Assembly (NCBI GenBank): GCA_021904315.1
Contig: CM038924.1
Span: forward strand, 15,364,026-15,428,025
Direction of reading: 5' to 3'
Source: Sphagnum magellanicum
Taxonomy: Eukaryota > Streptophyta > Sphagnopsida > Sphagnales > Sphagnaceae
DNA: 64,000 bases
A program made the translations under genes and the position numbers. The notes under the pieces were generated by a model, which saw only the letters and a program-made list of their open reading frames with translations, did no database searches and was not told the DNA's origin. The first letter of the stretch is position 1. Each line of letters begins with the position of its first letter. Below, in pieces: positions 50,201-61,175 of the stretch.

Positions 50201-52207
50201 ACAGACAGGGTTGAAGGCAGCAAACTAACTGGTGGTGGACCAGGCCTGCTTGCACAGGGAGCTATAAATAACCTGGCAACTTCCTTTGGCTCCATTTCAA
50301 TAGGGGAGAGAGCTGTTCCTGGGGCAATTGGTCAGGCCAAGCAGCTGATTTATGAGCAAGTCACAAATCCTCCTTTCATTGAACAACAACATCGAACAAC
50401 TGTGAATGAAAGATCTCTAACTGGGAGCTCAGGAGTTACTGGAGTAACCATGCAAAGTGTCAATCTTCAACAGAAGCCTGTACCTGTAGCAGATTGGGGT
50501 CATAGTCATAAAGGCCCTGAACCAATCGATCCTCATATTCAGCTTAAACCTTTGGTTAGGACTAGTCCTAAAATCCCAGGTGATGATGGATATTCTTTGA
50601 AGGCAGGCTATGCGGCCATCAGAGAGAAAGTGGAACCTGTGAAAAGTGTAGAGGAGGCTCCCTCCATCCCACAACTGCAGCAAAAAGTGCGAACAGAAAC
50701 TGCAAACTCTGTGTGGGTCAACGACAGGAGGTATGACAAGATTGGGAAAATTGGCAAAGGCGGCAGCAGTGAGGTATTCAAAGTTATCGCCTCTGACTGC
50801 TCCATCTATGCTTTAAAGCGCATCTCATTGAAGGGTAGAGATTTCACTTCTGCTCGTGGATTCTGCCAAGAGATAGAGTACCTCCAGCGCTTGAAAGGCA
50901 AGCGGCATATCATACAACTTATTGATTTTGAGGTGAGCTCCACCTGCTGCTTTTATATACTGATGAACACAATCAGTTCCTTTAAGGATGTTTCCAAATA
51001 GAACATCTCTGTCATTGAATCCTCATCTGGTGAGATTTTTGTTTTGACCATGTGTTCAAAAATCTGGGAGCCCAACCTATGTCCATCCATGTTATGCAGG
51101 TTACAAATAAGAAGGTGCTGGATAGAAGGAATTACCAGGGGGGTGACATCAAAGAAGATGCCTTCATCTTTATGGTGCTGGAGTATGGGGAGATTGACTT
51201 GGCAAACATGCTTTCTGCAAAGTGCAAGCAACAAGGCGCTGGAAAATGGAAACTAGATGCAGAAAATCCAGTAGAAACGGCCTGGCTTCGACTTTACTGG
51301 CTGGTATATAAATCTCTGAGCTTGTAACTTAGCCTGCAGGTTTTTGACATGAATTTGCCTCATGACTCTGTTCTCTGTGTCCTACTGGTTCCCAGAGTAG
51401 GGTCTCAAGCATTCTCATCTGTGGTTTGTTACAGCATATATTGGAGGCTGTGAAGACTATCCACGAAGAACGGATTGTGCATTCAGACTTAAAGCCTGCC
51501 AACTTCTTGCTAGTCAAAGGTGAACTCAAGCTCATAGACTTTGGTATTGCTAAAGCAATCCAAAATGATACAACCAACATTGTGCGGGAATCTCAGGTAC
51601 ATTCATAGTGGATTAGGAATCCTCTTGTGATTATGATCTGAGGCCATTCTGTACACCATACAGGCAGCTTCTGCTCCTCACAGTAACAGGAACCATGCTT
51701 ATTTTGCAGATGGGCACAGTCAATTACATGTCACCAGAGGCATTCCTCAACAGCACAACAGATGATAATGGAAATGAGTTTAAGATTGGCCGAGCCTCTG
51801 ACATATGGTCACTGGGCTGCATATTTTACCAAATGGTGTATGGGCAGCCACCATTTGCTGATCTCAGCTTCTACGCCAAGATAAAGGCTATCACGAACCC
51901 CAATCACAAGATAGATTTTCCTCCAGTTTGCAATCCCTGGCTTGAGGACATCATGAAGAAATGCTTGACATATGATCGCCGCAAGCGCATTAGCATACCA
52001 GAACTCTTGCACCATCCTTTCTTGCAACCAGATACTGCACTGTTAGCTCCAGTAGCTCCAACCACTGAGAGAGATTATCAAAACCAAATTGCAGATTTGA
52101 CCCGTCAGCTAGAAGAGTTGCGCAGAGGTTCGCGGGGAGAGGATCATCTTTCAAATGAAAGTTCGACTTCTCAAGAGTCCAATGGTCTGAATGGCAGGCA
52201 TTCCTAA
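47289..52207 (+). CDS. MPS1: MPS1/TTK-type dual-specificity protein kinase, 8 coding exons
   Basis: Exons 47289-47468, 48444-48747, 48846-49223, 49310-49977, 50078-50932, 51100-51303, 51435-51596 and 51710-52207 join in frame with GT..AG introns (3249 nt, 1082 codons). The first ~725 residues are Ser/Thr/Gln-rich and poorly conserved, with one helical stretch in exon 2 ([16 protein letters not shown]). The kinase domain starts at about residue 727: Gly-rich loop [12 protein letters not shown]-binding Lys in YALKRI (about K757), alpha-C Glu in CQEIEYL, catalytic HSDLKPANF (Asp about 881; HSD rather than HRD is typical of MPS1), DFGIAKAI (about 898), activation segment with several Thr/Ser, then [11 protein letters not shown] and [16 protein letters not shown] short coiled coil ([17 protein letters not shown]) follows. 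All catalytic residues are present. MPS1 phosphorylates kinetochore proteins to recruit checkpoint factors and acts in bipolar attachment. At 1082 residues it is long compared with human TTK (857) because of the N-terminal region. Exon 3 has tandem acceptors (cagcag). Confidence 0.94.
47714..47843 (+). repeat. 66-bp tandem duplication in MPS1 intron 1
   Basis: Two adjacent copies begin tagttgtggatgta (47,714 and 47,780) and each ends agggtgaa.aca. They differ by several substitutions and small indels. The duplication lies wholly within the 975-bp first coding intron. Confidence 0.85.
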
Positions 52208-53292
52208 GAGACAAAAGAAGGTTAGTAGATATTCTTTTGAGACCAATAGTACAATATAGAGTTCAGACCATTGGATGCAGACCTCATCTGACACTGACAA
52301 AGGTCTCTGTGTGGATGGGGAAGATGTTAGCTTGCAATTCAGTTTGCAAGAATCTGAAGGTGGTGACCCAGATTTGATGGTGCTGTCTGTATTGTTGAGG
52401 ATGGTGCAACCCTGACAGCGGCTCCAAATGGATCTGCAAGAGGAGGGATCAAGCCTCTGATCACCCTTGGTTGTGTGTTCCAGTTGCTGCTGTGGACAAC
52501 CCCAGGAGTTATGGCCTTGCTGGTTGAAAGACATCTATTTGATTGCCTGGAAGTTACTGGCTACAGTGATCTCAGGGCTTGTGGTGCAGAAGCACTCAAT
52601 TTGTTACTTTTCATGCCAATTTGACTGCAAGCCTTGGCTATCTTGTGGTCTTCATGGTGAACTGCTTCATGCAGTGGTACTTGCAGGTTTTTAGTGGGTG
52701 TTTGCTGCAAGACTGTGTCAAGATGGGAGTGACTCTTTACCATTTGCCAAGGCCAACCCCAAACCGCAATAATGTGCTGCTGATTAAATCATTCGGCTTC
52801 GGGTATATTTTCCTTTCTTCCAGGAAGCAGTATTCACATCAATGATGCAGTTTTGGGCTAGTTGTTCTTCCAGATCTGTTTTTCCTACTGCTCCTTCAGG
52901 CTAAAGTTAATGTCAGTGTGTTGCTCTCTAAAACTTGGAGAGATATCGGATGTATTGGAGAGTGATCACTCTCAACAATGTCTTGTACAAAGCAGTTCTT
53001 TAGTAGTTGTATTCTGGCCTCCAACCAGTCAGTGCTCTGAAGGGGGATGTTTAGAGGTTGAAGAAAGCCCAGGTTTGACAAAGCCAGTTATCACTGGTTT
53101 TCCTATCTGAGGTAATGTTTGTGTTTCTAGAGATTTGGGCGTTGAAGTGTATTTGGTATTGTACAATATAGCATGCATTGCAGGAGCTTCTCCAGTCAGC
53201 AAAGCTGGTTAGTTTCTACTGCAATGAAGCAATTTTCCCGGAATCTTCACAGCTAGGATACTTTGACAAATCCATGTTTGTTGCTCATGTGT
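52208..53292 (+). other. MPS1 3' region, probable 3' UTR
   Basis: Gene-like composition continues well past the stop codon, without a convincing further reading frame. The longest plus-strand frames (52,467-52,694 and 52,579-52,845) have no recognisable domain. The extent of the transcript cannot be set; no clear single polyadenylation signal stands out. Confidence 0.45.
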
Positions 53293-53388
53293 AGGGTAAT
53301 GCCCTGGCAGCAGGGCATTACATCCTGTGAACCAAGGGGGAGAGCCTGAGGTCTGGGGTGTAATTCCTTGTTGCCAGGGCATCACCCA
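53293..53388 (+). ncRNA. candidate miRNA-precursor-like hairpin (or small inverted-repeat element)
   Basis: Arms at 53293-53325 and 53356-53388 are inverted complements: of 33 positions, 28 are Watson-Crick pairs, 3 are G-U when read as plus-strand RNA, and 2 are mismatched. The loop is 30 nt. The 5' arm contains tgccctggcagcagggcatt and the 3' arm ttgccagggcatcaccc. The size and pairing are within the range of plant miRNA precursors. It matches no miRNA family I know, and an ancient MITE fragment would look similar. It lies about 1.1 kb after the MPS1 stop codon, on the same strand, so it might be in the MPS1 transcript or be its own unit. Confidence 0.4.
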
Positions 53389-53436
53389 GAGTAATAATAA
53401 CTGAGGCAGTGCTGGACCTTCCCTGTACTGGCCTGC

Positions 53437-53935
53437 CCTATGTGGGGATGTTTTGCAAATCAGAACACCTGCTGGTGAGGTTATTATTATGTTCTTAGTA
53501 CAATCATGATAAATTTCAAATTTCAAAGTTGTGGAGGCATTGGGGAAGTTGATTCGGTATATTTGATGTCATGCTTTCTAGTTCCATGAGTATGTAACTT
53601 TGTGAGTCACAGCCTTTATATGTTGAATCAAATGCTCAGAGGTTTCTGTCAAAGAGATGTTTGGTAGAATTGCAAGAGGGGAAATTGACTAACCCTTTGT
53701 GGGAATGTTTTGTGAACTGGAACTCCTGCTGGTGAGGTTCTTAGTTCTACAATCATGTTAGATTTCAAAGTTAGAAGTTGCAAAGGCGTTGGGGAAGTTG
53801 ATTATATCATGTCATGCTTTCTAGTATGTAACTTTGTGAGTCACATGTCAATGCCTGGCCAATCCATGTTGAGTTAAATGCTCAAAGGCTGCTCTCAAAA
53901 AGATGTTTGGTGGAATCACAAATATTGGAATTAAA
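53437..53935 (+). repeat. ~256-bp tandem duplication downstream of MPS1
   Basis: Copy 1 (from ctatgtggggatgttttg, 53,437) and copy 2 (from ctttgtgggaatgttttg, about 53,693) share ctgctggtgaggtt, acaatcatg, ttggggaagttgatt, gtcatgctttctag, gtaactttgtgagtcaca, tgctca.agg and agatgtttggt.gaat in the same order. Copy 2 has lost a few short segments. No coding frame is conserved between the copies. Confidence 0.85.
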
Positions 53936-55960
53936 CATGGTTAGGAGGCATGTATATTGTTCAAGTTACTTGCTCCTCTGAAGATGTGTAATGGTTCAAG
54001 ATATTAAGAGGTTTCACCAATTGATGTTGAAGACAATGAACTTTAGAGTCTTGTAAGAAAGAATTGTAAGTCAATCAAAAGAAAAAGAAGGGAATATTTT
54101 GATTGGAGAGGATTGAGTTTCACATACACAAAGCAACGAATTAGAAAGAAAAAACATGACAAAAAAAATTGTGTTGTCATGCATAAAAAATAAGGACAAA
54201 ATTATTATGAGTTTCAAAATTATAAGTCTGAACTTAAACCCAACCATTCACAAACATGCCAAGATAAACAAGAGAATTTCATATGCCAATTGTATATTTC
54301 AAAAAAGTTCATTTAGAACATGGAAAAAGACGAATTCGAAATGGCTTGGGCCTTGGCAAAGCCTTGATGGAGCATCACATAGAAAGTGTTCCTATGGATC
54401 TAAACTAATGTAATACATGAAACCGAAGGTAAAGCATTAAATCTGAAACATTCCATTGGCAGGCCTTCGCAATGGCCTTCTTGCTATTTTGTAGGTGGGG
54501 TCATAGGTAGACTTCTTGGACATGCGAAGACAAGGATGGAATTGAACCATAGGATAGGGATGTATATATCATTGTTTCCTCAAATATGAAATGAATATGG
54601 ACAAGCTTAGGGTACCCTATAAAACCGTTCTGAACTTGGGGTTCAACATCTAACCTTGGGGTTTTTGGAATATTCAATTTAATTAGTTCATGGGTGCACT
54701 TAGACGACTTCTTTTTTTTTGGTGGAAGGAGCCATATTGATTGGTCTATCAACATTAGGCACTTCCTCGAATAGAAGCACCTCTTTGGACCCCAGTTGCA
54801 AAATAGAAACAAATGTGTTCCCCAATGGCCCACCTTTTGATGAAACCCTGCCAACTGTAAATTAACCAAAGCACCCAAAAAGGGGAAAACAAGGAACAAA
54901 ATGGAAGGACCCATGTCCAAGAAGACAAATTAAGAGGGCAAACCACAAGGGAAACATCAAGTTCTCCAACCCCTTCCTATCACAAGAAGCATATCAAATA
55001 AAGAAAGGGGAGGAACATTTGAGTTTATATACATGAGAGTTGAACTTTGGGCAAACCACAGGGGATAAAAACTGAGGTGCTATTGGGAACGTCTTGGGGG
55101 AACAACTTGAAGGCTCAGTGAACCTCATGGGAACACATTGGGAACAAGGATAAAGAAGAAAATACGTCCCCCTCCACCCCCACTTCCCCCAAACGAAAAA
55201 AATAGGAGCCTTACCAGTGCACATGAGTGGCCTGTGGTCTGTGGTCACCTGTGGGTGAGTAGAGAGGCCACTTATTTCGAGAATGCCCTGCTCCAAGGGT
55301 GTCAACGAGTGTGGGGCGGGTATTTGATTTTTCTGATGATAGTAAGGTCCAGGTTGTAGAAAAAATATTTAAAGGACCTCTTGGGTATGATTATTTGATT
55401 TTTTAAAGATTCAGAGAACAGTCTGGGCCCGGGTTTTAGAACTCCAATGATGAGCAGTTATGGGGTGGGGGTTTGGTATGTGGGTAACTGGGTATAAAGC
55501 TCAGTTTTTTAACAAAAAACAAGACGGGTATACACATGTTCTTTTACAGGGGTGTTTGATTTCACCAAGTATTTGAATGACCCCTTTGAAAAACAAGTGA
55601 TGGTCTTAATAAACACTATAAGGCAGGGTATTTCAAAGGCCCCTTCAAAAACACGTGTGTCAAATCTTAAATCACACTAGGCAGCAGATTCTTTGCATTT
55701 TGGAGACAACACATTTACAGTTTGCATTTGGAGGTTTTGAAATTTAAGGTAGAGTTTCTAGATTAGACATGTACAAGCAACAAAAGCTTTCAATGGTCAA
55801 GGTGTAACTTAAATCTAAAAAAATTTACAAAGTATACTTTAAACTCAAAGGCTAACTGTGAATTAAAATGAAAGTTTTATGTCATGTTTGATGGTTTTAA
55901 GTTTTAGGCAACTCCTCATTTGTTCCATCTCTCCTCTGGCCTTCAACACACATCCCTTGA
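53935..55960. other. intergenic stretch, nothing recognised
   Basis: Mixed composition. Frames of up to about 140 codons exist (for example minus 54,501-54,920) but show no family resemblance and contain proline/tryptophan-rich text without conserved motifs. Probably decayed repeat DNA. Confidence 0.4.
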
Positions 55961-56300
55961 CACAACCAACTGAAAACACCCAAAACACAACCAATTGCAA
56001 ACAAAGACGTTGAAGACACAAACACATAAAACATTGAAAATACAAACATAATAGACACTTAAGACACAAAAACAACAAACATTGAAGACACTTGAGCACA
56101 ATAGACATTAAGACACAAACAACTAAAAATAGAAAGATAGAAGACACTAAAAACACAACCACAACAAACCAAAAACACACAAAAAGCTAAAACTACAAAG
56201 ACAAAAGACACTAACATAAGACATTGAAAAGATAAACACAATAGACATTAAAATCAACCAACTAAAGACATTGAAGACACAAACATAACAAACAACCAAT
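55960..56300. repeat. low-complexity repeat of acattgaagacacaaacac type
   Basis: The words gacacaaacac, cattgaagacac and aatagacatt recur irregularly every ~20-30 bp. The minus-strand frames here are Leu/Cys/Val-rich only because of the repeat. Confidence 0.7.
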
Positions 56301-58585
56301 ATGTGGGTTAAATGGCCAACTTTTGTTGATAAATATCAAATTTTCCATATTTTCTATGTAGTCAAAATGCCAACAACAAAAAAAATATGTTCTATTTCGA
56401 TCTAGCTAGCTAGGATGCTAAGAATTTGTCATGTTTTTTTTTTGGTGCCACCAAGATAAGGCACATTTGCAATTTTCTACGTCAACATGATACCAACAAA
56501 GTCCAATAAATTCTCTTTGACACAAGGTCTTAGTAAGTGCATTCATTGATGTGGTGTGAAAAAAATTTCAACATTGATTTGAAATTACAAACTCCAATTT
56601 CTTCAACACTAATAGACATCAACAACTTGCTTGCCTTTGTAAATAAGGGCAAGAATAACTTTTGATAATATTCGACAATAATAATAGTAGCATTTTCATA
56701 ACCTAAATATGTGATGACCAATTGCATGTTTTTAAATCTCAAATCAAACATTAAAACCAACATGCTATGACTTCATTTCCTATCAAATGCATGCCAACAT
56801 GAAATAAAAACTAGAAGAACCTCCAAAATCTGTTACTTCATGTAAACCATGAGCTCTTTCAACTCATGGTCAAAAAGATCTTCTTCAACAAGGTTGTCAA
56901 GAACAATCTGGAATGTTAATTCTTTTTAAATATCTTGACAAGTTGATATTACAAATTGTAAATGCATTAATGTCCCTGACTTTGGATCAAAACACAACCA
57001 GTGACAATTGAGGACAAGACTTTCACCACAACTTCACATATAACCCATATTCTTGGGGATGGTACACGAGATTATAATGCCACAAATTGTCAGTTATAAT
57101 ATAATGCAATGGTGGTTCAAAAAGTTAAAACAACTTGGGACAATAATACCCAACTTGCAAATATATTTAATCAACAATATAAACAATATCAATAGCACCC
57201 ACAACTCATTAAGTTTAGCTACAATCTAATAAAAAATAATAAACCAAAAAATTAGCAAAGAAAAAACCAAAAAACATTTTTAAAAAATAAAAAAAAATTT
57301 ATTTCATTTTCATGAATGTATTCAATTTTCATAGCTTCATTTTACAAGCTTTGTCATATGTTTGCCTAGCCTTGCTAGACTTTTTGGTTCATGTAATACA
57401 TTTTTGAATGACAATTAAATTGAACAACGTTTTATAGATGCAAAGGATAGACCAACATAATTTTTTTCATCTATAGTAGTGTATTAACATACCTTTGAAA
57501 GAACATGCCCCAAACATGAGCCATCAAATGGCTCCAACAAGCACAAGTTATTGCATGATATAATAGAAATTAGGGCACTTGCATAGGTTTGCAAGTTGGA
57601 CCCTTCATTTTTAATGAAAATAACAATTTGGGTTAAAAGAAAACTTGTCCAGTAGCTCTTGCAATTTAGGAATCATAGTTGCATTTGATGTATGGCACTT
57701 CAAGTAAACTAATGATGACATGTTTTACTTCCCAATCATTTGAAATAAAATTAACCATAAAGACAAAAACATCATGTGTTCCATTTAACATCCACAAGTC
57801 AAATCTATAGGTGGTTAATCTAAAAAATCAACCAATGTAAGTTCCACATAAGTAATCAATGTTACATAAGTAATCAATGTGGTTTTATCAACCAAGCCTG
57901 ACAAAATGTTTTCAACAACATAGATGGTAATATAACCTGTGGACATAGCCTATATGCTAGCCTTTGGAGCCAAATCAACTCAACCATATTCATAGGCAAA
58001 AATCCTTTCACCACAAATAACATGAGATCCTCCAAAAAACCCACTTGGGTTGCATCATTTGTTTAAAACTTACTTGTAATAGAAAAGAAACCAAATATAA
58101 CAATAGGAGATACATGTGCCCTCTTTTTACTAAGCTCACAATTGAATGGAAACCTTGGAGCAAAGTTTGTTCCATTTTCTAATAGTTTTCTCGGCAAGGC
58201 AAAATGATCAAATTCATCATGTTTTGCAATGGCTGCTATGCCATTAGATTTGTGGTATGCAATAAGGCCCTTCCTACATCTAGTGTGCATGGCCAAAATT
58301 TCAAGTGATGTTGTATCATTATGGCAAATAACACATAGATCGTGATCTGATTTTGGGAAAAATCTATGGGTTGATTATTGTTCATTTACAAAAATACCTA
58401 AGTAGGTGAATTGCAATAATGCAATTTCCAAGACATTCTTTGTTTCCACAAGTTTTCCAAGTACAATTCAATGATAATTTATTCATCAACACCAACAACA
58501 TTTGGAATTTCAACTCTCTACCTTCATATGTTGTCATGAATGCCAATATCATGGGGTTCATTCCTTTTAATGTTCATCCATGACT
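56300..58585. other. gene-free AT-rich stretch
   Basis: No open frame or motif of note on either strand. It is probably transposon relics given the elements that follow. Confidence 0.45.
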
Positions 58586-59210
58586 TATGATGAATTTGTA
58601 CATAACTCTTAATTTAATTTTAATTCACTTTTAGTTCCATTTAAGTTTAAGTTCATTTCTAATTCATTTCCAGTTAACTTTTAGTTCACTTTTAATTAAA
58701 TCCTAGTTAACTTTTAATTAATTTTCAATTCACTTTTAATTAACTCATATTTCATTTTTAATTCATTTCTAGTTAATCCTTAATTCACGTTTAGTTAACT
58801 TTCAATTCACTTTCAATTAAATATAAGTTCACTTTTAGTTGAATCTTAATTCATTTTTAGTTAAGTCTTAGTTCATTCATAGTTCACACATGGGTGCACA
58901 TGGGCACACGTGGGTGAACATGGACCACATGTAGATTGTAATTTTTTTGAGAAGCTTTTTAAAATTAGGTGCCCAAGGAATATAAATAAAGGTAGAATTC
59001 CAATTACCTTTAGTATGTTCAACATTAGTTTTGGGTATGTTTTCTTGTCACAACCTTATTTTGTTATTGTGTCGTTCTTGTAATAAAATTCTATTGAATT
59101 TTTGTTTTTCCCTTGTCGTGTTTTTGCTTTTGTTTTTTTGTTTCACAATTTGGATTCTGGATTAGGCATGCCCTTGTTCTCATCTTGGTTTGGGTAATCA
59201 TGTAGATTTG
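58585..59210 (+). mobile_element. Ty3/gypsy-type LTR (copy B)
   Basis: Same architecture as copy A: a lead-in (aatgttcatccatgactta), a run of ~10-bp words (cttttagttcactttt, 58,605-58,885), a conserved block with agaagctttttaaaatta, TATA box TATAAATA at 58981-58988, then ttcaacattagttttgggta. It is followed within about 90 bp of its approximate right edge by the gag start of the first decayed element, as expected for a 5' LTR. Confidence 0.65.
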
Positions 59211-59298
59211 GTTGTTTTTTTGCTTGTGACAATTCGAACAGATTCCCATCAAGCCCATTTTTGTTGTTTTATTTTTATTATCCTTTTGTTTGGAAATT

Positions 59299-60115
59299 AT
59301 GTTTACATTTATGGAAGAAATCTTTATTATCCTTAGGAATTTTGAATAGGAAAATCAAGCACTTCATGAATCTATTGTTCATTTGCAAACCATTCAAGTT
59401 TCGACCTCTTTGGGATGCATTTCTACAACATAACCCCAACCAAAGGAGCCATAGATTAGCCTACCTAACAAGTTTGATGGCACATGTTCAAAGTTTCAAA
59501 GTTTTGTCAACCAAGTGCGTTTGGTTATTTGACTTCATTCTTATCAATATCCAACTTACCAAGCCTAAGTTGGATTCATTAGCACTTTATTGTCAAGCAT
59601 GGTCCTTGCTTGGCTTGCACTTTTGTTGGAGCATCAATCATCCTTGTTTAATAACTTTGAAGTGTTTATTAAATAGTTCAATACCACCTTTGGAAATTTG
59701 GACAAAAAATGCACATTTAACATCAAAATACGATATCTTTGTCAAGGATCACATTCGACTACAATATATGCATCAAAGTTTAAATAGTTGGCTTGCAATA
59801 TTTCATGGGGTGAAGTAACACTCATAAATTAGTTTCAGTTTGGGTTATGAAGTGATGTGAAAGACTTGCTACTCACCTTGCTAGACCCTTCAACATTAAG
59901 TCAAGCCATTACACAAGTTGTTCTGTGTGATAATAGGTTCTTTGAACATCGACAAGAAAAGCGTTATGAACTAACATCAACAATAGAAAATATTTCTACA
60001 CCATTGGCAACACAAAAGAACTTTTCATTTGCAATGCTAACCCAACCTTTGGCAACTTCGCCAAAAGATGACCCCACATAGGTTGATAAAACAAGATTCA
60101 AACCTTTCACAAAGT
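59299..60115 (+). mobile_element. Ty3/gypsy gag remnant 1
   Basis: Begins with a gag-like ATG (MFTFMEE) and continues through many in-frame stops. It is collinear with remnant 2 at 61.2 kb (LRNxE, SIVHLQT, PNKFDG, then KDLLLTLLDPSTLSQAI and CDNRFFEHRQEKRYE at about 59,860-59,990). These correspond to the capsid domain of gypsy gag. The element stops after gag; no zinc knuckle, protease, reverse transcriptase or integrase follows before the next LTR at 60.35 kb. Confidence 0.75.
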
Positions 60116-60344
60116 AGGAGAAATAACATCAATGTATAAACAATCTTTGTTATCAATGTAGTAAGCTTGTGATAATGTAGGCCCAAGCCTTTTCTTATTT
60201 TGGTGCATCAACATGTTTCAATGATAAGGAACTAATGCAATAATACAAGTTGGATAGTGGAAAAAACCACAATAATGTTAATTGAAGTTATTGATGGTCG
60301 GTGTGACAAATGAGAACATTAGACACCATTTTTCAATGGATGGA

Positions 60345-60960
60345 ATTCATCCATAATGTTCATCCATGACTCTTAATTAATCTTAGTTAACTTTCAGTTA
60401 AGTCCTGATTAATTATCAGTTGAGTCCTAGTTAAGTCCAAATTAACTTATAATTAAATTTTAGTTAATTTTTAATTAAGTCCTAATTAAATATTAGTTAA
60501 TTTTTAATTAACTTTTAGTTGACTCTTACTTAAATCCAAGTTAATTTTTAGTTGACTTCTATTTAAGTTTGAGTTAACTTTTAATTAAGTTTCAATTAAC
60601 TCATAGTCAACCTTTAGTTAGGAAGGTTTTTAAAAATTTTCCTTACTTGATGCATGAATCAAAGCTTCCTTAAGCTAGGTTGCCAAAGGGGTATTAATAG
60701 GAATAAAACTTTTCATTTTCTTCAGTCTATTCAACACTAGTTTTAGGCATAATTTTGCACCATAGCCTTGTTAAGTTTTTTTCATGTTCATGTTTGCATA
60801 CATTAGCATAATAAAAATTTGTTTTCACGTTTGTTTTGCATATTTCATATTCTTGTTTTTAGTTCATGTATTCTTGTTTTTGAATCACATGATCTTGTCT
60901 TGTTCTTTGTTTGAAAATTAAACTTCGACCTTTGCTTTAGCCTTTTGTTTTTGTGTTTGT
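60345..60960 (+). mobile_element. Ty3/gypsy-type LTR (copy C)
   Basis: Lead-in aatgttcatccatgactctt (about 60,355), ~10-bp repeats (60,365-60,620), a diverged TATA box TATTAATA at 60692-60699, then ttcaacactagttttaggca and ttgcaccatagcc. The tail (ttcatgttcatgtttgcata onwards) matches inverted copy D closely. It may serve as the 3' LTR of remnant 1 or the 5' LTR of remnant 2. Confidence 0.7.
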
Positions 60961-61175
60961 TCGTGTTCTTGACAATTTGAATAGACTTCATTAGGTCTAT
61001 GTTTATTTTTGCGTTTATAAGATAATTAGGAATTATATTTCTTTTGGAATTGAGTGTGGATTACCCCTCTTTTTCAAAGGAAAAGTTTTCAAAAAGTCAT
61101 GGATTATCCACTCCTTATTGATTGAAGTTGTGGATTACCCACCTCTTGTTGGTGTCATATTTCATGTTGTTCATC

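Noticed and set aside
55863..56241. Leu/Cys/Val-rich minus-strand frames resembling membrane proteins
   Set aside because: They translate the acattgaagacacaaac low-complexity repeat.
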